A stretch of DNA of 64,000 bases from Diospyros lotus (Eukaryota; Streptophyta; Magnoliopsida; Ericales; Ebenaceae), in the NCBI RefSeq assembly GCF_014633365.1, contig NC_068346.1, forward strand, positions 35,651,191 to 35,715,190. Direction: 5' to 3'. Positions 27,101-38,778 of this stretch are shown one piece after another. The position numbers and the translations under genes were made by a program. Each line of letters begins with the position of its first letter. Position 1 is the stretch's first letter. The notes under the pieces were generated by a model that saw only the letters and a program-made list of their open reading frames with translations, ran no database searches and was not told where the DNA came from.

Positions 27101-30100
27101 GTATAATGAAGATGGTGTAACATGCAAATAACAAGAATTGCAGAGGTGACCTATGCCCAGAGGGATACATTTTTTAATGTGCCTACGCTTGCTGCATTTC
27201 TATCACCTACCAAAAAAAGAGAGACATGCCCCCACAGGCATGGTTTAGCAGTAAAACACAAGGAGGTTAAGAAGAGCATCGGAGGTTCGAATTTCAGTAG
27301 CGACTTGGAAGGCAGCATTTAATGCTGGAAGACAAGTCGCCCTTGTGGAGGTAGGGTTGTGGTGCGCCATGTCGCCCCTCCGGGGGTCCCATCCACATGA
27401 CGTGAAGGAGGGTCCATGGGGAGGGTAGCCGCTTCCCGAAAGTCTATTCCAAGTGTGTATAGACTGTGACCGTATCCGAATTTACATGGGGATGCATTAG
27501 GGGGGAAGGTAACAGCCTTTGGGGACTAGTCGGGCATAAGCTCGAAAACCCTAGGTTAAACAAAAAAAAAAGAGAGAGAGAAATGTGCCGGCACAAAATT
27601 ATGAGAATAGGAAATAATTGTTTTCATTTGGGATGTCATTTGTAGCTTGTGTACTTGCATGCAGAAAATAATTTGGCAACTAAGAGGTTGATGAGATTGT
27701 TTGGAATGTAGTTAGTAGCATTATTAAAGCTAACCAGCAACCCTAACATTAAATTTATGGTTCCTGTCCTAAAGTAAGTGTAATAGCTTGTTCTTTTTTC
27801 CATCTGGTCTTATTTTTTTAATCTTATACCAGAGTAAAGACTAAGAGAATCCAATTTTTCACATTTAGGATATACAAGACAAATATGGACGTGCAAACAT
27901 TTTTCTGGCAGAAGGTGTAGTACAGGGAAACAAGACAAGGGCAGTATGCCACAGAACCATAGATTTAGCTGTATCTTAGCAAAGATTTTTAAAAATGTAA
28001 GCACGTGTTTAGGTGAAGTCAGTGAAAGAAAAGAATGGAGAGGAGCTCATGTGTATATATATATCAAAGCCCTCTCTCTTTCTTTTGCTGTCAAGTTAGT
28101 TATTTTAAGTAGTTAGGCATTTGCCAGCACATAAGAGTAAGACTGATTACTCTGGTAAAGCAAAGAGTGGCAGGCTTGGTTGCACTGGTCTCCAAAATGA
28201 TGAGATCACCCACATCCCAGTTCTGATGGTTTCTGAGCATTATCAGGAAAACTTATTCTGAAGGATAAGAAACAATGTCATGTGAGGTACCCTAATTCAC
28301 TATATAAAGAGACACCTGTTGCAGGCACAGACCAATTTCCTCAGATTGTATGATCAGGCTGCTGCTGCCCGGGGGAGCAAACCTGGCTGCTTTTCAGGTT
28401 AAAGGTCCCTTTGCATCTATCATTTTGTTTCTTCCTATTTCGTACGCTCGTGTGATGGAATTTGTAGGTGTGCTGAAGTAGCAATTGTCAACAAAATTAT
28501 AGTCAAAAACTTAAGATATACCATTAGGTCTATTTCCTCACAACTTAAGGTTTTGGGACAACCAGTGTTAACATAGTATTAAAGCTTTGCTTCTAGGATG
28601 TCTTGGGTTTAAGCTCTCGGTATCTCTGTTTAAACCTTATTATTTCTGTTTGATGTACACTCTTGTTCTATTGTTGTTGACACTTCTTGATTCAATCCAT
28701 TTGCCTCTCCAATCCATAAGCAAGAACAGGGTTGCGTGTGTATGCCTGGCCACGTGCATGTGGGGTTGTGTCCAAGAGCTTGACATCCATTGTTGGACCC
28801 ATTTTCCAAATAAAAATGTTTTGGGTAATTGGTGTTCTAACAAGCCCATCCAAGTAAATAAGAGAATGTCACACCATTTATACATCCTGCAAATTTGGTT
28901 CTGACTACATTGGCATCAAGACACCTCAAGACCTTTAGTGCTAGATACCGTCAGGAAAGTTGTACTCTACCTATACTTTAGAGGATAAGAAGAAAAGTGA
29001 AGTAGTGGTGTGATGGGGGACATGGAACCTCTCCAGCTACATTATGAACTCAACCAGACATACCCTCTCTTCCACTTTCAGTTCTGTAGTCAATCTGTGA
29101 ATTGTATCAATACAAGCTGCCACCAACAGCACCTTTAATTGGGGCCCTCTCCCATTTTCACATATTCTATATCTTTCATTCCCAAAACTGTTTTGTCTGG
29201 TCTCCAGATCTCCAGGTTATACAAACTCCATCTATCTTTAATTCAATACTTTTATGCTTCCCAATTCTGCAGCCATTTTGGTTCACTGGCAACTCTATGT
29301 TGGAGATTTTTTGTTCAATGGATCCTGGCAGCACAAGCAAAGCATACACACTAATTCCTAGAAAGAAACACAAACTGGTCTTAGGCCACAGGAAATGCAG
29401 CCTTGCAGAAAATAAGGCCATAGATAAAAATGACTAGAGAGCTAGAATTTATATAGTTGACCTCAGATAGTGGGATAAAGGCTTGGTATATTGTTGTAAT
29501 CTTACTTACCATTTACATATGCATACACATATATGTGATTACTTTGCCACTTAAAGGGCACATTTTTACTGTGTGCACTATTAAAGTATTTCAGCCAAAC
29601 ACCAAAAGAGAATTTTTGAAAGACGACCTATACGTACTTAATGCACTGTATGCATCTCTTTACCTTAAAGAAACAAAAGCTTACCACAACCTTTTCTTTT
29701 TCCAAGGGGGAAAAAACAAAAGAAAAGAAAACTCACCTTTTCACGGCCAGAACCTTCCAATGACCATGCTGCGATATAGAACAGTCCATGGAGAGTAAAC
29801 ACTGTCATGGTGAGATGTCCCAACCATACATGATATCTAGCTCCGTGCTCAAAAGGGATATTCACAAGGCGGAGAAGAATTGATCCCCTTGCAACTGGGA
29901 GAAACAAAAATGCCAAGCAAAATATCCCAATCCCACCGAAGCGCAATCCAGTCAACTCTAGCACTTCAGAGCTGGAAATTTCAAGTCACAGGGAATTCTA
30001 GTAAATCAAACTGATATTCATACGCAGGAAACATAGAACAAGTGCCCAACATTTACAGAAGACACTAAAACTGAAATAGACAACAGAGAAAAAACAAAAT

Positions 30101-31731
30101 CCAGAATATGGGACAGACGAAAATTCTAGTTTTCTCAATGCACAAGCATAATTCAGTAAGAAGAGAAAACAAACCATGGCACAAACATGGTTGTCAAAGG
30201 CTCAAGGCACACTAAGGTGCAAGAGTGCGTGGAGCCTAGGTGCAAGGCATACTTCTTTACATAAAGTAAACCAGGAAGAGTTCTTTCTTTAGTATCTTCT
30301 TTTCCTTTCCCACAAAAAGTTCATGAACTAATCAAGGCCTTAAGTTTCTAAATTCCACCAAGTTGCCTCACCTTGAGCATTATCCATACTTCTTTTCAGC
30401 AAAATGCTTATTCATCAAAGAAAAGCAAATGCAACAACAACGATGTAAATTTTGTATGTTTAATCCAAAGACTGTTGATGTTCTTTCAATAGGGTTTAAC
30501 CTGACAAATTGTTAAAACACCAGACATTGTGGGGGAATTACTTAGTTAAAAGTTCAGGAAATTTGAACTTATGTTTCCTTCCTTACAGAAGTGCAGAAGA
30601 AACAGCTGATTATGCATTAGGAAGTGGCAAATAATTTGGTTCTTTGACTTGGCTATCCAAGAACACAAATTAATACATGCAACGTTTGGTTTTCATTTCA
30701 TTTTATTTTCCTTCACAAATCCTACTTCTAAACGTAGCATGATTATTGTAGTTCTCTGAAAATAGGAGCTGCAAAATTGACTTCCATCAAACTCGGAACA
30801 AATAGCACCAGATGGGGAAAAGACAATAAAAGACTAAAAACAATCATACTGGCATGGCATTGTACCTTTTTTCTCTCAAAGTTAGTCGGACCCCAGAGAG
30901 AGAGTTAAGGTTCCGTACAGTATAAACACAAACAGACCAGACGATAAGCGCATAAAATAGGATTATGCCAATCAGTTCAGCAGCAGTAATAACCCCAAAT
31001 GGTCCATCCACAATAACTGGGAACGTCTTCAACCTGAAACCCGTATGTTTTGACGGCTTCTTCCTGTAAACAAAGCTTAGAAGTACACAATTACTGTCAC
31101 CATTCACAGGGCCAGCCTTGAAGAACATTGGAATGAACAAATTTCACTTTGCAAATAATACAAAAGTGAAAGCATACAAATAACTTCTCAGACCACAAAT
31201 TACGTACTCTTGAAATTCTTCTTCCCCAGAGATGGCAAGATATGCTATGGCGAGAAATGCGATCACGATAATTGGTGCACTGAATATCAGAAACACACCC
31301 GCTGCAATGTTTTCAAGATCAAAATATGAGATCACCAATAAAGCAACAGCAGCAAAAAACAGCATACCAAGCCATTATCCCACCATGTGGAGTCGGGTAC
31401 ATGAATTCTACTTCCCTATTCATACCTAAATCTCTCACGCCAAGGTTTTTTATGTCTTCCTCTACCTCTTCTGTTAACTACTCGTTTCATTCAATGAATT
31501 AAAACCATAGAAGTAACATAAAGTAAAAAGAAGACTTCAGACTACTATGATACCTGCATGTCCATAGACAGTCCCTCCAGAAGCAGCAAGAAACTCAAAA
31601 TACCAGGAATTAACAGATTCCAGTGGAAAAAGGAATAGGAAAGTGACCCAGGCAATGAAAATTGCCCACATCAGGGATTTGAGGATAACCTTCATGGTTG
31701 ATACCGGCAAGGATTGCTTCTTTACACCCAT
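24165..31731 (-). CDS. FRO7: Ferric-chelate reductase / ferric reduction oxidase (FRO6/FRO7-type)
   Basis: Nine exons on the minus strand: 31731-31554, 31301-31208, 31063-30866, 29971-29737, 26758-26431, 26340-26064, 25637-25382, 25286-24851 and 24334-24165 (stop TAA). All phases agree and give 723 intact residues (family about 700-750). The protein is a multi-pass flavocytochrome. An N-terminal helix is followed by a ferric-reductase domain with bis-heme histidines in [18 protein letters not shown] and [15 protein letters not shown]. The FAD site is HPFSVSSSP, the NADPH site is [10 protein letters not shown] and VCGP, and the C terminus is [10 protein letters not shown]. FROs move electrons from cytosolic NAD(P)H through FAD and two hemes to Fe(III) or Cu(II). 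The phrases [25 protein letters not shown] and DGPFGV place it nearest Arabidopsis FRO6 (plasma membrane) and FRO7 (chloroplast envelope). I cannot tell which, so the symbol is approximate. Intron 26759-29736 is large and contains a SINE. Confidence 0.94.
24440..24600. repeat. Local duplication in last FRO intron
   Basis: The phrases CCTGTTCAAG and GGACACAGAGGTA..GCGAGCC each occur twice (about 24418/24541 and 24510/24555). This indicates a small imperfect tandem duplication within intron 24335-24850. Confidence 0.6.
26009..26031 (-). repeat. Poly-C tract on sense strand of FRO intron
   Basis: The + strand shows G8-A-G14. In the gene's sense it is poly-C and lies 32 bases past the donor of exon 26340-26064. 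Confidence 0.9.
26842..26870 (-). repeat. C-rich homopolymer on sense strand of FRO intron
   Basis: On the + strand it is G5-T-G6-T-G16 within intron 26759-29736. Confidence 0.9.
27228..27574 (+). mobile_element. tRNA-derived SINE, family A, in FRO intron (antisense to the gene)
   Basis: The head GCCCCCACAGGCAT matches the minus-strand element at 11963-12224. The A box is TGGTTTAGCAGTAAAAC, followed by a B box GAGGTTCGAATTTC. A 250-base GC-richer body follows and ends in an A10 tail at 27562-27571. A probable target duplication AGAGAGACAT / AGAGAGAAAT (one mismatch) flanks it at 27218-27227 and 27575-27584. It has no ORF. Confidence 0.8.
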
Positions 31732-32640
31732 CTTGCTCAAAAGAACAGGGTTTGTTCCTTTTTCTCTGACGAGTGACTACCAAATGGCAGATTTATACAA
31801 AACTAGGCTTCAAGAAACACCAAACCCATCAGTCTTCATGGCCTGGATTTTAAGGAAATGAAATCAAGAAAAGGCCACACAAAACCTGGACCACCGATTC
31901 TCTTATTCTCGGCCGAAATTGGGTTTAAATACAGAAAACTCAATTCGATCGGCAGGAAAAAATGGTCATAGACACAGTCTCCTTGGACTTGACGGGCGAT
32001 CCCACTACACCCACTTCCATTAGGCCACCCAATCCTATATCCCGTCAGCTGTTTACAGTGAGAGTGACAGAGAAGACAAGGCGAAAGGGAGCCACTCAAA
32101 GCTTTAACTAGAACCCAAAAGCAAAGTGGAGCAATGAGACGGAGTCTCCACCACAATAATCAATATACGGTTTAAAGAAAGGAAACAAAACAAAAATCAT
32201 CAGTGGACATTTATGGACATTTATGGGCATTTATGGGCAGAAGGCCGAAATTAGACTGTGATTTCTAGAGAGCCAATCAAACTACTGTGGCAAGAAGACC
32301 TCCGTAGGAAATTGTGTGAACCCAAGTCGCTCGTACCCCGATCATCATCCTCGCCATTGTAGGGACACAGGCATGGGCAAACGGACAAATTGGCACAGTG
32401 AAGAAAGCTACTGGCAACCCCACGGGGGGGCCGGTGTGGAGTGGATGCTTCGCGTGGAAGGGTGTTTTGGAGAATTCGATGTGATGTTCCAAGCAAAACC
32501 TTGGGATCTGATGCACGTAGTCGCCTGCCGGTTCCCACATCTAAGGAAATTTTCTGTCTTTTTCGGCCCTTTTTGGTACTTTTACTTTTCTAAAATGTAA
32601 TTTTAATTTGCTTGTTGAAATTTAAGGTTGGTGTGGCTAA
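31732..32640 (-). promoter_or_regulatory. FRO upstream region
   Basis: The 5' leader and probable promoter on the minus strand. A GC-richer patch at 32290-32520 has open frames on both strands without recognisable homology. A short tandem of GGACATTTATG units (four, the last two as GGGCATTTATG) lies at 32205-32238. Confidence 0.4.
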
Positions 32641-32749
32641 CTATTGACTAAAGTGGTTGGAAATCATTTGGACAAATGATTAAATTAGCAATTCTTGCTT
32701 TCAGAAAGAGGAAAACATGTTTTCCAATTAGGGATTAACATGTTTTTCA

Positions 32750-33275
32750 ATAATATTAAAATTGAAATAATCATACTTTTATAAAAATCGAATCTAACTG
32801 ACTAAATAAATACAAAAATGAAGTAAATCGAAAGCAAAAAAGAAAAACGGAATAAATATGAAAAGAATCAAACTGAATGAAAAAATCGAAAATAAGTGTT
32901 TACTCAAGTAATAAAAATATTACTCGATTAAGAATAATTTTTACTTGATTAACTTTTATAAATAAATTTTAGTGCAAAAATATTACTCAATTAAAAATAT
33001 TTATTACTCAAATAAAAATAATATTACTTAATTAAAAAGATTTGTTAGTAAAAATAATATTACTTGATTAAAATTTCTCTTGTTTAAGTAAAAATGATAT
33101 TTTAGTTAGTTTGGTTATTTCGATTTTTTTTTTAATAAAGAGACTGAACTGAACCAAAATAATTGAAAAAAAATAAATTCAGAAGCCAGACCAAACCAAT
33201 CTACAAATTGAACCAAATTGAATTGTCAATTTCGATCGATTCTATTTGGTTATTTTAGTTTAACCAAAATTTTCA
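32750..33275. mobile_element. Eroded MITE with CCAAAATTTTCACCCAT-type end
   Basis: The sequence is rich in GAACCAAATTGAATTG and GGTTATTTTAGTTTAACC phrases of the same class as the element at 20230-20618. Its right end, AACCAAAATTTTCACCCAT, matches that class's termini. The left end is not defined. Confidence 0.45.
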
Positions 33276-35075
33276 CCCATGTATCCAATCGCCTTTTGAT
33301 TTTTGTCACAAAATGAATACATATGTGTGACATGTGTAATTATTTTGGGGGTTCATTGGAAAAGGTTATACTTCATTTAATATTTAAATTAGCAAAAAGT
33401 TTTAGAAATAATTTATAAGTTTGGAAGAATTGTGTTCGAGCTCGTATTTCTTGGATTGAGTTTCCTGATAAAAATTACCATCAAAGTTAGTTGATCCTAT
33501 TTATATTGCGGAGCATTAGTTAATTCCTCTTGATTTTACGAGTTTGGAGTGATTTGAGTTAGAATTATTAGACAATTGTAGAATGCCTTGTTGAATAATC
33601 TATTAAGTTGTTAAAGTTTTAATTTAACGAAAAAATAGAAAAATTGTATTAAGTGATGATGACCAAAATAATGTGTTAAGGTTAAAGAATGGTTGTAAAT
33701 ATAATCAAGTAAAATATATATATTAATTGAGTAAGTCAAGTTTTCAATCGAATATCATTCTATGTTAATCGAGTAATAAAGTAATATTCTTAATTAGGTC
33801 AGAATGTTGTTTTTTTTAATAAAGAAAAATTTTTCATGATCAAATTCCTATAGTAGAGTAAAAATCTAAGTTACTCAAGTAATGCTCTTGCTAGAGAAGT
33901 CTTGAATTAATTTCAATTAAGGTATGATAATTTAATCGAGTGTATTCTATTTGTAATCGAGTAAGCATAAATTGTGTAATAGATAATCGATTACAAATCT
34001 TAGTGTATTCGAGTAAAGATCAAATGTACTTAACTAAATAACTCTTTGTATTCGAGTAGATAGTTTAAGTTTCTAGCAATGCAAAATTAATCAAGTATTT
34101 AGTTTTTGTAATCGAGTAGATATTTATCAGAAATATGTCAAGTCTATAGACCATTATTTTAATTGAGTACTAAAATTCTTAAACGAGTAAAGATCTTAAT
34201 GTACTCGAGTAAATATAGCTTTATAATCGAGTATGTACTGAAATTTTCTATATAAAAAAATTAATCAAGTGAAGGGTAGTTAGTAATTGAGTAAGATATA
34301 AAAATAGTTGATTACTAAACATCTGTACTCAAATGAAGATTAAATTTAGTCAATTAAACCCTATTTTGTATTCGAATAATACTTGATAGAATTTGAAAAA
34401 TATAGTTGTTATAGAGCACTAAATGTGATCTATTTTTAATTTTTAGAACATTAATAAATGCTTCTAAGACAAATTGCACATAAATTTTGATGTTCTAACT
34501 AAACTTTGAGATGTTGTAGAGACAAAGCCAAATTGCACATAAATTTTGATGTTCTAACTGAACTTTGAGATGTTGTAGAGACAAAAAAATGATAGTTAAA
34601 ACACAAAAAACGTTCTCTCTCCTTGATGGACAGTTCAACAAAAGCATTAAATAACAGAACACTATATAATAGAGCTAAAACATGAAGAAATAGAGAGAGT
34701 TGTTGAAATTCTAATATCCCAAGTTTTCAAAAAGCCCTCAACAAGTGCTCTATTATTAATAACCAAAAGGAATAGAGAGAGAGGGAGAGAGATCAAGTTT
34801 ATATATTTCAATCTTTCTATCTCTTTGTAAAACCAAGAGAAGTATTTGTAAATTTTGTACAACCTGTACCTTCTCTTGTATCTGTAATTTATATTTTATT
34901 GTGATCTTGTAAAGCTTAAGCCTGATCCTCGTAAAATGCATTGGTTGTGGCTGATCCTATTTAAAAAAATTATTATTTGCAAAGGTTTGTAGTTGAGGCT
35001 ATTTTAAAAGCTATTCAAGTAAGTTGGTTGGACAAAATCCTTGATGAGAAGCCAAATTAATCGAGTAGGCATACT
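32900..35075. repeat. Field of degenerate TCGAGTA / TACTCGA motifs
   Basis: More than 25 copies of AATCGAGTA, ACTCGAGTA or one-base variants lie in both orientations at irregular spacing, densest at 33730-34390 (for example about 33768, 33956, 34006, 34050, 34112, 34182, 34202, 34220, 34284) and again at 35058-35080. The block is otherwise AT-rich with no coding signal. Confidence 0.7.
34471..34587. repeat. 59-bp tandem duplication
   Basis: Two adjacent near-identical units start AAATTGCACATAAATTTTGA at 34471 and 34530. Confidence 0.9.
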
Positions 35076-35080
35076 CGAAT

Positions 35081-36200
35081 GGGCCGAATCACTATATATC
35101 TTGTGTGCTGCATTTTTTCAATTTATTTTTACTTACTGTTTTAAGTTCCTATTTTTTAAAAGGGTGAAAAATCTTAATTCACCCTCTCCTAAACTAACAA
35201 AGTTTTACATGCCTCATCCTAGGTTTTTAAATATTAGAATGATTGACACCAAAAAAATTTGGATTGTCTATCTTATGTTTCTTTATACTATATTTAGATT
35301 TATCTGCTTCCTAAATTATAGGGATTATCTCATGTTAAGGGTTTATCCTATGAGAATTATCTCTTGAAGAGCGCTTAGTAGATAAGTGCCAGATAAGTGT
35401 TTTGATATTTTTTTCTACATGAACCATGCTTTGTGAATATTATCATTATATTGCCCAAGATGATATTTTGGTGCCTATTTTCTACCCAGATTAGGTTTTC
35501 TCAAATTGCTCATCTTTGGACAATTATGGAGTATTATCGGTTTCAGATTCGAGTTCCTTGTTGTAACTAGGCCTTAAGGGGTCAATTCATGTGTAAATTG
35601 GTATTTTTGACTTCTAGTATGATTTACATGATCTAGACACTTTATCTTATGTAATTTTTTTTTACTTTTTTCAAATATCATTAATAAGACAGTTAATTAT
35701 ATATTATTTTTAATAAAAACCCGATGATAATAGACCTCTTCTTTTAAGCATTATGGACCTTCTATTTGTTAAAAGATCTCCCAATTTCGATTGAGAAACC
35801 ACGATAATAAATGCCAGAGTGAGGTAGTTCATAAGAGAGCCCCAACCATATCAACACCATTTTTTATCATTTAGACTACCCTATATTGGTATGTGCATCG
35901 ATACCATTTAGAGACTACCCTATAGTATGCATTGATACCTTTTGTAATTGGAAAATAAATTATATCATTATGTCCATTAATAACTTTTGAGTAGATGTTT
36001 TCCACAATTTTTTCTCAAAGATAAAACTAAGGGCCAAGTGGGGAAACTCTCCAATAAGATGTAATTTGAAAACCTTATACAATGAAGTAATTCAATTGAG
36101 TAATGTAGAATCATAGTCAAGTGATACAAGTAGATTAAGTATTCTCACACAATATCATAATAATTTATGAATAGTGTCTTTATTGATTACACAAATTTTA
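35081..36200. other. Intergenic DNA without recognised features
   Basis: AT-rich. No gene, no bounded repeat seen. Confidence 0.5.
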
Positions 36201-36660
36201 GGCAAAATCTATACTTTTGCGTGACTATTTAAATTTCTCGTTATTTTGATTATATCATTGAATTTGATTTTCAATTCAATTTAACTCTTGTATTTTGACC
36301 CTTTTTCTTTTCGTGTAACAACTTAAACTTTTCATTATTTCGATTACATCCTTGAACCTATATTTTTTAGTCAATTTAACTTAAGAACTTTCATATGTTA
36401 AAAAAAAATAATAATAAGATGATAAAGTACATGCCATATTTTGTTCACGTCAAAATATATAGATTAAATTGATTTAAAAATACTAGTCTGAGATATAATC
36501 GAAATAATAAAAAGTTTGGGTTGCTATACCAAAAAAGATCAAACTGTAAAATGTTAAATTCACTCAAAAATGTAGATTTCGGACTGTAATCAAAATAATA
36601 AAAAATTTAAATATTCACAAAAAAACACAAAAGTATAGAAGTAAAAGTATAAATTTAGTC
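36201..36660. mobile_element. Palindromic MITE family P1, best-preserved copy with exact 9-bp target duplication
   Basis: The element is 460 bp. The left end is GGCAAAATCTATACTTTTGC and the inverted right end is GACTAAATTTATACTTTTAC. The two arms meet around TATGTTAAAAAAAAATAATA. It is flanked on both sides by CAAATTTTA (36192-36200 and 36661-36669), an exact 9-bp direct repeat as made by Mutator-type transposases. It has no coding capacity. Confidence 0.82.
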
Positions 36661-36925
36661 CAAATTTTATGTTAATGAAGCTTGTGACTCAAGAGAGGTT
36701 TAATAGATTCAAATTTTTATTTGGGCGAAAATGCATGATAATTAGCTTGATGGCTTCTTTATGTTGATGGAAACTTTTCTTCAAGGTGAGAGAATTATTA
36801 AGAGATTAATTCATATCTTTAAGTCATATTCATCTAATAGCCACATTTTGTAATTCTAAAAGTAGTCTATTTTTTTTTAGATAATAATGATAGTTAAGAA
36901 ATGATGAAAATAGTTATCTTTTATT

Positions 36926-37085
36926 GGCAAAACCTATATGTTTGCCCCTAGTAATTTCATCTTTTTTTCACTGTGGCCACTTCAATTTTTTATTATTTCG
37001 ATTATACTCTTAAATCTGTATTTTGGTTGTAATTTAATCTCTACATTTTGAACTTTTATTCATTTGAGATGATAGTGGTTAAGTT
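36926..37085. mobile_element. Half copy of palindromic MITE family P1
   Basis: It begins GGCAAAACCTATATGTTTGC and continues with TTTTTTATTATTTCGATTAT, the left-arm order of the family. The second arm is missing. Confidence 0.55.
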
Positions 37086-38225
37086 ATAATTAAGATTGTT
37101 ATCGTTCGAATATAACAATAGATTTATTAATTAGAAATGTCGTTATTAAACAGTTTGGAGTTTGCAAAAAAGAGAACGATTAGAGAAATCAAAAAATTAT
37201 TTGCATAAATACTCTGATACTTAAATCAAACACTGAAGATTTGAATGTTGTATTGAATCTAGTATCAGAGATGTACCTCTTTTAAAAACATGGAGTTTTA
37301 TTAAATCTCCTAAAATTAGGATTATTCTAGATAAAGTTTATCCTAATATTTCTAGATCCATTAGAATTAGAATTTCTACAGATAATGTCTATCTTTTTCG
37401 CAAGACTCTCAAATAAATTTTTAGATGTCAAATTTATTATGTTTACACTTTATTCGACACCTCCTATTAGGGAAAAAAATTACAACTTTTTAATTTAAAT
37501 AGTTATTTTAAATTTTTTTAGTATTTTAATAGACTTTTACATATGACATATCAAAAATAATCACGATTAACTTATTTTGAGACAACGACAGGTAAGATGT
37601 AATCGAGATTTGAGATATTCATGGTTTGCAATTAAAATATCTTAAAATCAGGGTGATTACCTGATAAACTTAAAACTCTTATATCTCTATCTCGAAAGAT
37701 TTTTTTTTATATAAATAAAAATAAAATTTAAAACATTATAAATTGGGTATAAATCTTACTGATAATATAAGGCAATTTTTTAAACCCCATTATGTGAGAC
37801 TACATTCATCTCTTATCTTCAATTGAGGTGAAGTGTGAAAGGCATCAAGTGAAAAGGATGGCGACTGGAGCTCGACAAGGCTCACAAGGGGACCCAGGTG
37901 CGTGATGATGGCTCCATTAGTGGCCCACGGTTCAAACCCGACCCATTTCGTACCCACACATTATCAATTGCTCCAAATAAAAGGACATCCTTAATCACTT
38001 TTTTTTTTCTTTTTAAATATTCACTTTTAGTCTTTTTCGTAGAATATCTAAGGCTCCTTTAATTGTACTGTCAATTTAAAATGACCCACAAACCAATTCA
38101 AGAAGGGCCCATAGACTACTTTAGGTAGGGTTATAGTCCAGCAGAGCTGCTGGATTTGAGTTTTACTTTAGGTAGAGTTGGAGTCGAGCATAGCTGAATT
38201 ATGCTGGATTTGAGTTTGGATTTGA
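37086..38225. other. AT-rich intergenic DNA with LTR-like debris
   Basis: No gene recognised. Confidence 0.45.
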
Positions 38226-38778
38226 TGATGCAGAGTCGATCATTTTTTTTTTTTTGTCTCGAATCAAGTATCTATAAACGGAGTCGGGGACCTGATCCCC
38301 ATAATCACTCCGACTCTCAAGTTAGTTCATGGAGTTATCAAAATTGAAGTATGTAGTCAAAACTCAAGGAAAAAAATCCCTTTACTTGTCTTGGTCGATT
38401 CTTTTTATCCTCTTGCCTTTTTTTCATTTTTGTCCAAATAAGAATTCCTCTTTCGAACTTTTGGGATCCAAATCCCGTCCCTTATGGAACCATAATCCTG
38501 ATGGAATGGATATGATAATCGATTTCTGAGAGACTCGGGATAATCCTTACCTTCATGATCTTTGGAGTGATGATTGAGGTCAAGGAATCCAGGGAATCCT
38601 CGAAAGGTTAAGATTTCTAGTCGATTTGTTAAGACGTATTTGTCACATGTCCATCTCGAACTTCGATTAAATGCTGACCTTGATTTGATTTTTTGGCGAA
38701 CACGTGTCTTTGCTTTTATTAGTTGTTTTCCAGGGATATTAGTGTAATTATAAGCTCGACGGCATTCTCTTAAAATCA
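38226..38778 (-). mobile_element. Tat-like Ty3/gypsy LTR (minus orientation)
   Basis: On the minus strand it starts TGATTTTAAGAGAATGCC and ends TCTGCATCA. It aligns along its length to the split LTR at 58101-61126: for example GATTCCTTGACC..CATCA against GATTCCTCGACATCCATCA, and GGTTCCATAAGGGACGGG against GGTTCCGCGAGAGACGGG. Near its 3' end is CTAACTTGAGAGTCGGAGTG, the U5 phrase typical of plant Tat-lineage LTRs. It is uninterrupted where the other copy has an insertion. No 5-bp flanking duplication was found. Confidence 0.7.

Noticed and set aside
28540..28640. Third family-A SINE
   Set aside because: A B-box-like GGGTTTAAGC is present but there is no C-rich head, clear A box, tail or target duplication.
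37855..37960. GC-richer stretch as a gene fragment
   Set aside because: Too short and no frame with recognisable homology.
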